A DNA stretch of 10,000 bases from Kiritimatiellota bacterium (lineage in GTDB: Bacteria > Verrucomicrobiota > Kiritimatiellia > JAAZAB01): contig VSJD01000232.1 in NCBI GenBank assembly GCA_008636095.1, positions 1 to 10,000 on the forward strand, in the 5' to 3' direction. A model generated the notes under the pieces. It worked only from the letters and a program-made list of their open reading frames with translations. It was not told where the DNA came from and ran no database searches. The position numbers and the translations under genes are program-made. Positions 1-6,945 of the stretch are shown here, piece after piece. Numbering within the stretch: position 1 is the first letter of the stretch; every line of letters begins with the position of its first letter.

Positions 1-3000
1 CCAGCGGGTTGAGCACAATATCCACCGGCGTGCCGTCCGGCAGGAACGGCATGTCCTCATCTTTCACAATGCGCGCCACAACACCCTTGTTGCCATGCCG
101 GCCGGACATCTTATCGCCGACTTCCAGTCGCTTCTTGCTGGCAATATAGACCTTGACCTGCTTAATGATGCCGTCTTCCGCGTGATCGCCGCTGGAGAGC
201 CGCCCGAGCGAATCTTCCCGCTCCCGCTCAATCTCCGCAAATTTGCCCATATGCTCGTTGATGATCCCTTGGATGCGCTCCTGGATGGGGCTCGGATCGA
301 TCTCAATGTGTTCCCAGCCCGAGGCCAGCTTGCGCAACAGGAATTTGGTGATTTTACGATTGGCAGGGATGATGATCTCGCCCGTCTCCACGTTGACGAC
401 GTCCAGCGGAATCTTCTCGCCCAGGAGCACGTTGCTGAGGGCATCGGTAAGTTGATCGGTAAGTTGCTGTTTCTTGGCCTTGTGCTCATCTTCGATCTGC
501 TTCATCTGCTGGCGCCGCGCCTTGGAAGTTAGCTTCTCGCGGATCACGTTCTGCTGGGCCGAGGCACTGACTTCCATCACAATACCCGACGTGCCACTGG
601 GTACGGTCAAAGACGTGTCGCGCACGTCAGCCGCTTTCTCGCCGAAAATAGCCCGCAAAAGCCGCTCTTCCGGGGCCAGCTCCGTCTCGTTCTTCGGTGT
701 GACCTTGCCGACCAATACAGTACCCGGCTTGACCACGGCGCCAACGCGGATAACGCCGTCATTACCGAGATCCTTGAGCGCCTCTTCGCCCACGTTGGGA
801 ATATCGCGGGTGATTTCCTCAGGACCTAATTTTGTGTCACGGGCACTGGCTTCAAATTTTTCGATATGGATCGAGGTAAAGACATCCTCGCGCACGACGC
901 GCTCGCTGATCAGGATGGCGTCCTCAAAATTGTAGCCACACCACGGCATGAAGGCCACCAGGATATTGCGACCAATGGAAAGTTCGCCGCCATCCGTATT
1001 GGGACCATCGGCCAGAACCATGCCGCGGGTCACGCGCTGGCCCTGCTTGACGATCGGCTTCTGGTTCATGCAGGTACCCGCATTGGAACGCATGAACTTG
1101 CACAGTTCATACACCTGTGTCGTGGCCTTGTCCTTGGCGCCTTTCTTCGAGAGCTTGCCGTCCGGCGTGACCATGATCTGCGTAGCAGACACATAGGCCA
1201 CCTTGCCCGGCGCCGTGGCCGTGACCATGACGCGCGAATCCAGCGCCACGCGCCGTTCCAGCCCGGTGCATACGAAAGGACTCTCGGACCGGATCAGCGG
1301 CACAGCCTGGCGCATCATGTTGGAGCCCATCAGCGCTCGGTTGGCATCGTCGTGCTCCAGGAAGGGAATCAGGCCGGCGGCCACGCTGACCACTTGCTTC
1401 GGGGAGGCATCCATATATTGAACCGAGTCCTTGGGCTTTTCGAGAAACTCTCCCCGATAGCGGACGGAGACATTGTCCTCCTTGAACCGCCCTTTCTCGT
1501 CCACGGGCGCATTGGCCTGGGCAATGACAAAATTTTCCTCCTTATCGGCGGCAAGGTATTCCACTTTGTCAGTCACACAGCCGTCTTCCACCTTGCGGTA
1601 CGGCGTTTCGATGAAACCGAAATCGTTGACCCGCGCGTAGGTACCCAGGGACGAGATCAGGCCGATGTTCGGGCCTTCCGGCGTTTCGATGGGACAGATT
1701 CGGCCATAGTGACTGCTGTGCACGTCGCGGACTTCGAACCCGGCGCGTTCGCGGCTCAAGCCGCCGGGGCCCAGAGCGCTGAGGCGCCGCTTGTGGGTGA
1801 GTTCCGAGAGCGGGTTGGTCTGGTCCATGAACTGGCTCAACTGACTGCGCGCAAAAAAATCATGCACCGAGGCCGAGAGCGACTTGGGATTAATCAGCCG
1901 TTGGGGCGTGATTTTTTCAATGGCGGAATCCATAAATACCATGCGCTCGCGCAGGGTGCGCTGGGTGCGGGCAAGGCCAACCCGGCACTGGTTCTCCACG
2001 AGTTCCCCTACCGTGCGCAGTCGACGACTGCCCAGGTGGTCAATATCGTCCACCATGCCATTGCCATGCGACAGGTTGATCAGATAGCGCAGTGCCTCCA
2101 CAAAGTCCTCGTTGTCAAGCATCCGCAGACTCTTATCCTTATTCAGCCCCAGTTTCTGGTTGATCTTGTAGCGGCCGACGCGCCCGAGGTCAAACCGGCG
2201 CGGATCGAAAAAGAGGTTCTTCAACATTTGACGAGCGTTGTTGACGGTGGGCGGATCGCCGGGCCGAAGTTTCTTGAAAATGTCCTTGAGCGCCTCGTCC
2301 TCGGAATGGGTCGAGTCCTTCTGGATATTGCGGAGGAAAAGCCCCTCGTCCCAGGAGACGTCCACCACATCCACGGCATTGAACTTGGCCGCGACCATCT
2401 GCTTGATCAGATTGCCCGTGAGGGCGTCATAACGGCGTCCCAAAATGGCCTGGGATTCGACGTCAATGATATCTTCCTTGAGCACGCGATGTAGCAGCTT
2501 CTCCTCGCCAATCTCGCTGCGCAGGTTCAGTTTTTCAATTTTGTAGAAAAGCCCCAGCAATTCCTCATCGGAGCCGTAGCCGATGGCGCGCAGAAAGGTG
2601 GGCGCCATGAATTTGCGGCGGCGGTGCTGACGATCCAGGTAGATATGGATGATGCTGCTGGCGTCAAACTGCACTTCCACCCAGGAACCGTGGTCCGGGA
2701 TCAGCCGGAAGGAATAAATCGTGGAACCGTTGGCATGCGTGGCCTGTTCATAACAGATCCCGGGCGACCGGTGCAGCTGGCTCACCACGACGCGCTCGGC
2801 CCCATTGACAACAAAACTGCCGCTCTCGGTCATGATGGGGATCTCGCCCATGTAGACCACTTCCTCGCACACCTCTTCGACGTTTTTCAGACGGAAGGTT
2901 ACATGCAATGGCGCGGCATAGGTTTTCCCATCCTTGAGGCACTGGTAAGGACTGTCCTTGGGCTGAGTAAATTCGTATTTGACGAAATCGAGCACAAGCC

Positions 3001-3178
3001 GGTTATCATAACTCTCGATCGGAAAAACCTCTTTAAATACCGCCTGCAAACCCATAACCTTGCGATGGTTGGGCGCCACATCCATTTGCAGGAAATTTTT
3101 GTATGATATTGCTTGTATGTCGATCAAGTCCGGCGGCTCAATAACGTCCTTCAATTTGCCAAAATTAATGCGCTCCAT
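1..3178 (-). CDS. rpoB: DNA-directed RNA polymerase beta subunit, C-terminus cut by window edge
   Basis: Catalytic beta subunit of RNA polymerase. The frame is open from the ATG at 3178-3176 (MERINFGKLKDVI) to position 1, giving 1059 whole residues and ending in VDIVLNPL; the E. coli protein has 1342, so roughly 250 C-terminal residues lie outside. The rifampicin-pocket segment FFARSQLSQFMDQTNPLSE runs from residue 441, with Asp452, His462 and Ser467 at the E. coli 516, 526 and 531 positions, all the sensitive-type residues. ETPEGPNIGLI follows. NFEDAILISERVV carries the Glu752-Asp753 pair near the active site. GDKMAGRHGNKGV carries Lys1023 and Lys1031, the counterparts of E. coli K1065 and K1073. 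A GGAAGG Shine-Dalgarno lies 9 nt before the start. It follows rplL after a 205-nt structured spacer; rpoC would be expected beyond the left edge. No frameshift seen. Confidence 0.98.
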   Translation of the reverse strand, partial: MERINFGKLKDVIEPPDLIDIQAISYKNFLQMDVAPNHRKVMGLQAVFKEVFPIESYDNRLVLDFVKYEFTQPKDSPYQCLKDGKTYAAPLHVTFRLKNVEEVCEEVVYMGEIPIMTESGSFVVNGAERVVVSQLHRSPGICYEQATHANGSTIYSFRLIPDHGSWVEVQFDASSIIHIYLDRQHRRRKFMAPTFLRAIGYGSDEELLGLFYKIEKLNLRSEIGEEKLLHRVLKEDIIDVESQAILGRRYDALTGNLIKQMVAAKFNAVDVVDVSWDEGLFLRNIQKDSTHSEDEALKDIFKKLRPGDPPTVNNARQMLKNLFFDPRRFDLGRVGRYKINQKLGLNKDKSLRMLDNEDFVEALRYLINLSHGNGMVDDIDHLGSRRLRTVGELVENQCRVGLARTQRTLRERMVFMDSAIEKITPQRLINPKSLSASVHDFFARSQLSQFMDQTNPLSELTHKRRLSALGPGGLSRERAGFEVRDVHSSHYGRICPIETPEGPNIGLISSLGTYARVNDFGFIETPYRKVEDGCVTDKVEYLAADKEENFVIAQANAPVDEKGRFKEDNVSVRYRGEFLEKPKDSVQYMDASPKQVVSVAAGLIPFLEHDDANRALMGSNMMRQAVPLIRSESPFVCTGLERRVALDSRVMVTATAPGKVAYVSATQIMVTPDGKLSKKGAKDKATTQVYELCKFMRSNAGTCMNQKPIVKQGQRVTRGMVLADGPNTDGGELSIGRNILVAFMPWCGYNFEDAILISERVVREDVFTSIHIEKFEASARDTKLGPEEITRDIPNVGEEALKDLGNDGVIRVGAVVKPGTVLVGKVTPKNETELAPEERLLRAIFGEKAADVRDTSLTVPSGTSGIVMEVSASAQQNVIREKLTSKARRQQMKQIEDEHKAKKQQLTDQLTDALSNVLLGEKIPLDVVNVETGEIIIPANRKITKFLLRKLASGWEHIEIDPSPIQERIQGIINEHMGKFAEIEREREDSLGRLSSGDHAEDGIIKQVKVYIASKKRLEVGDKMSGRHGNKGVVARIVKDEDMPFLPDGTPVDIVLNPL

Positions 3179-3383
3179 TATTTAGCACCTTCCCTTTGAC
3201 AAGCCAACCACGCTTGCCAGATAATTCAGGCACGGTTCAACGGCCCGCCTGCAACGCCGTAACACTGCGGGCAGGTTCACGGCTGTTTTCATCCAAAATA
3301 CGAATCGCCTGGACGTAACGCGCTCCGGCATAGCATGTTCGGCGGAGCATAGCCACCCTGTCGCCGTGAACCATGCCGACAGC
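3179..3383 (-). promoter_or_regulatory. Structured rplL-rpoB spacer, possible attenuator or RNA processing region
   Basis: This 205-nt spacer holds several inverted repeats. A 6-bp stem (3358-3363 with 3377-3382) begins one base after the rplL stop, and its loop contains most of one arm of a perfect 10-bp repeat (3363-3372 with 3274-3283). Between those arms lies a 6-bp stem (3322-3327 with 3343-3348). Further along are a 6-bp GC stem (3243-3248 with 3267-3272) and a 5-bp stem (3200-3204 with 3212-3216) just ahead of the rpoB ribosome binding site. In E. coli the equivalent spacer carries a transcription attenuator and an RNase III site that lower rpoB output relative to rplL. A similar role here is inferred from position and structure only. 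No run of U follows any stem. Confidence 0.5.
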
Positions 3384-3830
3384 TTACTTGATTTCCACTT
3401 TAGCGCCGGCTTTTTCGAGCTGCTCCTTCATTTTGGCGGCCTCATCCTTGGAAACACCGTCCTTGACGGTTTTGGGCGCGCCTTCGACCAGATCCTTGGA
3501 TTCCTTCAGACCCAGCCCGGTGATCGCCCGAATTTCCTTGATGACCTGGATTTTCTGTGCGCCAACGCTGGCCAGAACGACGGTAAATTCCGTCTGGACT
3601 TCCGCGGTAGCCGCGCCACCCGCCGCGCTCGCCCCGCCAGCAGGCATGGCCATCATCGGCGCCGATGCCGAGACGCCCAGCCGCTGTTCAAGGGCCTTGA
3701 CCAGCCGGGAAAGTTCCAACACGCTGATCCCTTCGACCCAGTTGACAAACTCGGCCATTTTACCTTCGATTTTGACGTCGGGGGTTTGAGCCGGCGCCGT
3801 TACGTTTTCTGCTGTGACTGCTTCCGTCAT
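3384..3830 (-). CDS. rplL: 50S ribosomal protein L7/L12
   Basis: Stalk protein that recruits translational GTPases (EF-Tu, EF-G, IF2) to the ribosome; it binds L10 as dimers. The 148-residue product has an N-terminal dimerisation domain (about residues 25-55, [27 protein letters not shown]), an Ala/Gly/Met/Pro hinge (about 54-77) and the conserved C-terminal domain (80-148, with [31 protein letters not shown]). The family usually has 120-130 residues, so about 20 extra residues precede the normal domain. The start at 3830 is preceded by a good GAGGAG at 8 nt spacing, so I keep it. Met25 (3758) is a possible internal start with GAAGG upstream and would give the usual length. It follows rplJ by 30 nt. 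Confidence 0.97.
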   Translation of the reverse strand: MTEAVTAENVTAPAQTPDVKIEGKMAEFVNWVEGISVLELSRLVKALEQRLGVSASAPMMAMPAGGASAAGGAATAEVQTEFTVVLASVGAQKIQVIKEIRAITGLGLKESKDLVEGAPKTVKDGVSKDEAAKMKEQLEKAGAKVEIK

Positions 3831-3860
3831 GGTGTGCTCTCCTCTACTACATGCTACCGC

Positions 3861-4382
3861 TTACTGCGGTTTTTCTTTTTTTTCCTGTACCGCTTTAATG
3901 ACATAGACCAGACTGGTCACTTTTTGTTTCAAGACACTCGCCAACTGCGTCATGGGCGCCGCGACGGTGCCGACCAGCATGCTGAGCAAGACCGGCCGGG
4001 CCGGCAGTTTTGTCAGCGCATCCACATCCGCCGGGCTCAATACCCGGCCGTCCAAAAGTCCCCGCTTGATGGTCAACACACGCTGTTCCTGTTGAAAGCC
4101 AGCCAGGACCTTGGCGGTTTCCACCACATCGCCTGCTCCGACAATGATCGCAGTCGGCGACGTCAGCACGTCGGCCACCTGCGCCCGGTGATCCTCGGGT
4201 AGAGCCAGCTTGAAAAAACTGTTCTTCACAATATGAAAGCGCACGCCGAGTTTGGCCAATCGACGTCGCAATTCCTCGCCCTGCCGCACCTTCAGGCCCC
4301 GGTAATCTGCCAAGATCACAAAGGAGGCGCGCTCCAGACCGGTGCGGAGCTCATTGATGATGGCCTTTTTTTCCAACCTCAT
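3861..4382 (-). CDS. rplJ: 50S ribosomal protein L10
   Basis: L10 anchors L7/L12 dimers to the base of the ribosomal stalk. I place the start at the ATG 4382-4380 (MRLEKKAIINEL, 173 residues), the usual length and N-terminus for the family, because AGGA (4391-4394) lies 8 nt before it. A longer reading from an in-frame ATG at 4409 adds nine residues (MRDRHRKLA) but has no ribosome binding site and would start inside a hairpin. Visible features are the RNA-binding N-terminal domain (SFVILADYRGLKV, NSFFKLAL), followed by LPARPVLLSMLVGTVAAPMTQL and the charged C-terminal helix ending QEKKEKPQ, which holds L7/L12. It sits 36 nt after rplA and 30 nt before rplL. L10 with L7/L12 represses its own mRNA in E. 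coli, but this short leader leaves little room for the known L10 leader fold. Confidence 0.97.
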   Translation of the reverse strand: MRLEKKAIINELRTGLERASFVILADYRGLKVRQGEELRRRLAKLGVRFHIVKNSFFKLALPEDHRAQVADVLTSPTAIIVGAGDVVETAKVLAGFQQEQRVLTIKRGLLDGRVLSPADVDALTKLPARPVLLSMLVGTVAAPMTQLASVLKQKVTSLVYVIKAVQEKKEKPQ

Positions 4383-4400
4383 AGCCAATTTCCTGTGCCG

Positions 4401-4419
4401 ATCCCGCATTTCGCGGGAT
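4401..4419 (-). other. Hairpin overlapping the rplA stop, upstream of rplJ
   Basis: A perfect 7-bp stem (4401-4407 with 4413-4419) with a 5-nt loop lies between rplA and rplJ and includes the last base of the rplA stop codon. No U-run follows, so it is not an ordinary terminator. It is the only clear structure in the 36-nt spacer where an L10-binding leader would be expected. It could be a translational coupling or mRNA-stability element; the function is unknown. Confidence 0.5.
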
Positions 4420-5117
4420 TACTCGGATTTTAAAGTTTCACGCACTTGGATGGGCAGCCCGACGCCCATCGTGGAACTGACCACACAGCGTTTGACAAAT
4501 AAACCCTTGGTGGCGGCTGGGCGGGCGGCCAGCACCGCGCTGATGATGGTCCGGGCGTTTTCAATCAGCTTGGTGGCGTCGAAGGAGCGCTTGCCGAACG
4601 GCACCATGACATTGCCGTGCCGATCCATCCGGAATTCCACGCGGCCGGCCTTGAACTGCTTGACGGCCGTGGCCAGATCATCGGTCACGGTGCCGGTCTT
4701 GGGGTTTGGCATAAGGCCGCGGGGGCCCAGGAACTTGCCCAGTTTGCGGACCTCCTTCATGGCGTCGGCCGTGGCAATGGCCACATCGAAATCGGTCCAG
4801 CCCCCCTGGATTTTGACAATGAGGTCTTCGTAGCCGACATTATCAGCGCCGGCCGCGCGGGCGGCATCAGCAGCGGCGGCCGTGGCAAACACGAGGACAC
4901 GCACGTTTTTGCCCGTGCCGTGCGGGAGACTGACCGTGCCGCGCACGGTCTGTTCCGATTTTGTAAAGTCCACACCCAGCCGGAAGGCAATGTCCATGGT
5001 TTCATCAAACTTGATGGCTGGCTGGGCCTTAATGAACGCGACAGCTTCTGCCAAGTCAGAAACTTTTGCCGGGGCTTTCGCCTTGATCGCTCGATAACGT
5101 TTTCCGTGCGTGGCCAT
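4419..5117 (-). CDS. rplA: 50S ribosomal protein L1
   Basis: L1 forms the mobile L1 stalk that guides deacylated tRNA out of the E site; in many bacteria it also represses translation of the rplK-rplA mRNA. The 232-residue product has the family's normal length. It starts MATHGKRYRAIKAKA and carries the conserved block KLGKFLGPRGLMPNPKTGTVT (residues 125-145), with FDETMDIAFRLGVDFTKSEQTVRGTVSLPHGTGK (38-70) in domain I and GVGLPIQV near the end. The start codon lies only 2 nt after the rplK stop, with GGTGG inside the end of rplK as a likely ribosome binding site, so the two are probably translationally coupled. It is followed by rplJ after 36 nt. Confidence 0.98.
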   Translation of the reverse strand: MATHGKRYRAIKAKAPAKVSDLAEAVAFIKAQPAIKFDETMDIAFRLGVDFTKSEQTVRGTVSLPHGTGKNVRVLVFATAAAADAARAAGADNVGYEDLIVKIQGGWTDFDVAIATADAMKEVRKLGKFLGPRGLMPNPKTGTVTDDLATAVKQFKAGRVEFRMDRHGNVMVPFGKRSFDATKLIENARTIISAVLAARPAATKGLFVKRCVVSSTMGVGLPIQVRETLKSE

Positions 5118-5119
5118 AG

Positions 5120-5545
5120 TTAATCCACCACTTCGATTCCCATACTCCGCGCCGTACCCTCGATCTGGCGCATGGCCTGGGCTTCGTTGGTCGTGTTCAG
5201 GTCCTTGTGTTTAATCTTGACAATTTCGAGAACCTGGGCATGCGTAACCTTGCCTACTTTCTCGCGGTTCGGGACACCCGACCCCTTGGCCAGTGCAGCC
5301 TTCTGCTTGAGCAGGACGGCAGCCGGCGGGCTTTTGACTATGAAGGTAAATGATTTGTCCTGATAAACCGTAATGACTGCCGGCAGAATCATACCGTTCT
5401 GACTCTGGGTGGCAGCGTTAAATTCCTTGCAAAAGGCCATTATATTGACCCCTTGCTGACCCAAGGCCGGCCCCACCGGCGGCGCCGGATTAGCCTGGCC
5501 CGCGGGAATCTGCAATTTGATGATTGCTGTGACTTTCTTGGCCAT
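5120..5545 (-). CDS. rplK: 50S ribosomal protein L11
   Basis: L11 forms the GTPase-associated centre with 23S rRNA helices 43/44 at the stalk base, and in E. coli is needed for RelA activation on starved ribosomes. The 141-residue length is exactly typical. The proline-rich N-terminal loop [21 protein letters not shown] (about residues 14-34), where thiostrepton binds in other species, is intact. The C-terminal rRNA-binding domain includes [21 protein letters not shown] and TARSMGIEV. The start at 5545 has a modest AAGG about 8 nt upstream. It is followed by rplA after 2 nt and preceded by nusG with a 98-nt spacer, the position where an L1-binding translational operator lies in other bacteria. 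Confidence 0.98.
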   Translation of the reverse strand: MAKKVTAIIKLQIPAGQANPAPPVGPALGQQGVNIMAFCKEFNAATQSQNGMILPAVITVYQDKSFTFIVKSPPAAVLLKQKAALAKGSGVPNREKVGKVTHAQVLEIVKIKHKDLNTTNEAQAMRQIEGTARSMGIEVVD

Positions 5546-5643
5546 TTTCTACGCCTTTTTTATTTCCGTTCCTTCCGCCCCCTGCCTTCTTCATTCTGCA
5601 TTCCCTGCCCGCCGCAGCCTCCTGGCAAAGGCGGTACATTTCT
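5546..5643 (-). other. nusG-rplK spacer with weak heptad-like repeats
   Basis: This 98-nt leader precedes rplK. In other bacteria an L1-binding site here lets L1 repress the L11-L1 mRNA; I cannot identify a convincing copy by eye. Three imperfect 7-base units stand at 5585-5605 (plus-strand ccttctt, cattctg, cattccc), resembling the clearer heptad runs elsewhere in the window. No promoter or terminator is evident. Confidence 0.35.
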
Positions 5644-6192
5644 TCAGACGCGTTCCACTTGCCAGTACTCCAGCTCCACCGGGGCCGTTCGACCAAAGAT
5701 GGCCACGGACACTTTCAATTTGCCACGATCCGGATCCACTTCCTCGATGACCCCGCTGAAATTTAAAAAGGGGCCGTCGTTAATTTTGACTGTTTCACCC
5801 GGCTCAAATTGGACCTTGGGCTTGACTTTCTCTTTCTTGTCCTCGATCTGATAAACAATGGATTCGACTTCCTTCGGCCGCAGGGGCGTCGGTCGCTCGC
5901 CGCCAACAAATTTAATGACCCCCGGCGTATCGTTGACATAATACCAGGCACGCTCGTTAATCTTGCCGTCCTCTTTGTACAAGCCGATCTGGATCAGCAC
6001 ATACCCCGGGTAAAACATCCGGGTGGTCGTGCTCTTCTTGCCTTTCTTGACCTCTGATATTTTTTCGGAGGGAATTGAAACATCCCCGACCAAGTCGCTC
6101 ATTTCTTCCGTCTTTATCCGGCGCAGGAGACTATCCCGGACTTTCATCTCCTTACCCGTGAGCGTATGAATCACAAACCATTGCTTTTCCAT
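5644..6192 (-). CDS. nusG: Transcription termination/antitermination factor NusG
   Basis: NusG binds the RNA polymerase clamp, suppresses pausing, aids Rho termination and links transcription to the leading ribosome. The 182-residue product has the usual length and two domains. The NGN domain (about residues 4-115) begins QWFVIHTLTGKEMKVRDSL and contains MFYPGYVLIQI and NDTPGVIKFVGG. After a charged linker (EDKKEKVKPKV), the C-terminal KOW domain runs from about residue 128, with FEPGETVKINDGPFLNFSGVIEEVD and ending FGRTAPVELEYWQVERV. An AGGGG ribosome binding site sits about 6-7 nt before the ATG. It follows secE after 28 nt, the standard secE-nusG pairing. Confidence 0.98.
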   Translation of the reverse strand: MEKQWFVIHTLTGKEMKVRDSLLRRIKTEEMSDLVGDVSIPSEKISEVKKGKKSTTTRMFYPGYVLIQIGLYKEDGKINERAWYYVNDTPGVIKFVGGERPTPLRPKEVESIVYQIEDKKEKVKPKVQFEPGETVKINDGPFLNFSGVIEEVDPDRGKLKVSVAIFGRTAPVELEYWQVERV

Positions 6193-6220
6193 GCGTTGCC
6201 CCTGTCTTCCGCGCCGGTTA

Positions 6221-6421
6221 TTACAGAATCAGGTGTAAAACCCGCATCAGGATCAGATCGCTAAGCCCCACGAAAGCTCCCAGCACGATAACCGACATAA
6301 TCACAACCAAGGTGGACTCTTGCAGTTCAGCGCGCGTCGGCCAGGCTGATTTCTTCAGCTCGAGACCGACTTCATTGATAAAACCGACCACCTTGACAAT
6401 GAACATCTGAATTTTATTCAC
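6221..6421 (-). CDS. secE: Preprotein translocase subunit SecE, GTG start
   Basis: SecE is the small essential subunit that clamps SecY in the Sec translocon of the inner membrane. The product is 66 residues with one membrane helix (about residues 37-58, STLVVIMSVIVLGAFVGLSDLI), the short single-span form common outside gamma-proteobacteria. The amphipathic segment with the signature ELKKSAWPTRAEL (21-33) lies just before the helix. The start is GTG at 6421-6419: AGAGG (6432-6436) lies 10 nt upstream, whereas the in-frame ATG at residue 6 has no ribosome binding site. It lies between tRNA-Trp and nusG, an order seen in many bacteria. Confidence 0.95.
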   Translation of the reverse strand: MNKIQMFIVKVVGFINEVGLELKKSAWPTRAELQESTLVVIMSVIVLGAFVGLSDLILMRVLHLIL

Positions 6422-6443
6422 AGTGCAATGGCCTCTGTTGGTA

Positions 6444-6460
6444 AGCGTTCACGGAACGCT
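6444..6460 (-). other. Hairpin in the secE leader
   Basis: A perfect 7-bp stem (6444-6450 with 6454-6460) with a 3-nt loop stands just upstream of the secE ribosome binding site (6432-6436). It directly adjoins one arm of a longer inverted repeat at 6460-6475. It might affect secE translation or protect the 5' end of an mRNA released by tRNA processing; this is inference. Confidence 0.5.
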
Positions 6461-6535
6461 GAAATTGGAAATTGGCGCCAAACGAGAATCTTTCTTTCCT
6501 AATTTCAAATCTCCAGTTTCCAGTTTCCAATTTCA
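6460..6535. repeat. Inverted 16-bp repeat with tandem 7-bp units (CCAnnnn)
   Basis: Arms at 6460-6475 and 6520-6535 are inverted copies matching at 15 of 16 positions. Each arm is built of 7-base units. On the plus strand 6513-6533 reads ccagttt, ccagttt, ccaattt, preceded by looser units at 6499-6512 (ctaattt, caaatct). The left arm read on the minus strand is ccaattt twice. In RNA the arms would form a long hairpin between tRNA-Trp and secE. A related run at 9344-9378 suggests a dispersed genomic repeat family rather than a local accident. Confidence 0.6.
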
Positions 6536-6599
6536 AGCTGTGCACGGCTACGCAAATCCCTGCTTTCCCTTACCACAAACCGCAACGGCCACGGACACA

Positions 6600-6675
6600 T
6601 GGCAGGGGAGGGGGGATTTGAACCCTCAACACCCGGTTTTGGAGACCGGTACTCTGCCAATTGAGCTACTCCCCT
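6600..6675 (-). tRNA. tRNA-Trp (anticodon CCA)
   Basis: A complete 76-nt cloverleaf on the minus strand. The 7-bp acceptor stem (AGGGGAG with CTCCCCT), a D arm with GCTC/GAGT, the anticodon stem CCGGT/ACCGG with loop CTCCAAA giving anticodon CCA, and the T arm GAGGG-TTCAAAT-CCCCC are all present. The discriminator is G, as expected for tRNA-Trp, and the 3' CCA is encoded (6600-6602). It stands between rpmG and secE and is probably cut out of the same transcript. Confidence 0.97.
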
Positions 6676-6731
6676 ATCCAAACCTGCCCGCAGTGCTATC
6701 CGTCGGCTGACGGATTGCAGACGGGAGAGGA
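6676..6731 (-). other. rpmG-tRNA-Trp spacer with perfect hairpin
   Basis: A perfect 7-bp stem (6698-6704 with 6709-6715) and 4-nt loop, extended past one T-T mismatch by 3 more pairs (6694-6696 with 6717-6719), lies between the rpmG stop and the tRNA 5' end. No U-run follows on the minus strand, so termination is unlikely. It may be an RNase processing site or a 3' stabiliser for the rpmG message. Confidence 0.45.
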
Positions 6732-6884
6732 TTACCGAATCTCACGATGCACGGTATGCTTACGCTCAAACCGGCAATATTTTTTTAGTTCAATTCTGTC
6801 GGGCGTTAATTTCTTATCTTTGGTCGTCGTATAGTTCCGGCGTTTGCACGCGCTACACGCTAAGGTTATGATTTCTCGCACCAT
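6732..6884 (-). CDS. rpmG: 50S ribosomal protein L33
   Basis: A 50-residue protein of the large subunit near the E site. It reads [50 protein letters not shown], here described by its blocks: the first zinc-type pair CSAC at residues 10-13, the family core [10 protein letters not shown], and [17 protein letters not shown] at the end. Zinc-binding L33 normally has two CxxC pairs; here the second keeps Cys37 but has Glu40 instead of cysteine. The ATG at 6884-6882 is followed by a GTG codon that could also start the protein, and no strong Shine-Dalgarno is seen for either. It lies 61 nt after tuf and 56 nt before tRNA-Trp, the common tuf-rpmG-trnW-secE order. Confidence 0.95.
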   Translation of the reverse strand: MVREIITLACSACKRRNYTTTKDKKLTPDRIELKKYCRFERKHTVHREIR

Positions 6885-6945
6885 GACTGCTCAGACTTTC
6901 GCTCTTGGTGTTTACCGCTTACCCGCATCGCCCCGCAACGGAATC

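Noticed and set aside
1743..1858. Rifampicin resistance changes in rpoB
   Set aside because: Asp452, His462 and Ser467 (E. coli 516, 526, 531) are all sensitive-type residues.
866..2494. Long plus-strand open frame (542 codons) opposite rpoB
   Set aside because: It is antisense to a complete, conserved rpoB frame and its translation is rich in His/Arg/Asp/Leu with no recognisable domain, as expected from codon bias of the true gene.
3366..4202. Plus-strand open frame (278 codons) opposite rplL and rplJ
   Set aside because: It lies across two conserved ribosomal protein genes and has a low-complexity, Phe- and His-rich translation; a shadow.
4383..4409. Nine-residue upstream extension of L10
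   Set aside because: No ribosome binding site precedes the ATG at 4409 and its codons fall in a hairpin; the ATG at 4382 has AGGA at 8 nt and the usual family N-terminus.
6444..6535. Terminator between tRNA-Trp and secE
   Set aside because: The stems are clear but no U-run follows on the minus strand.
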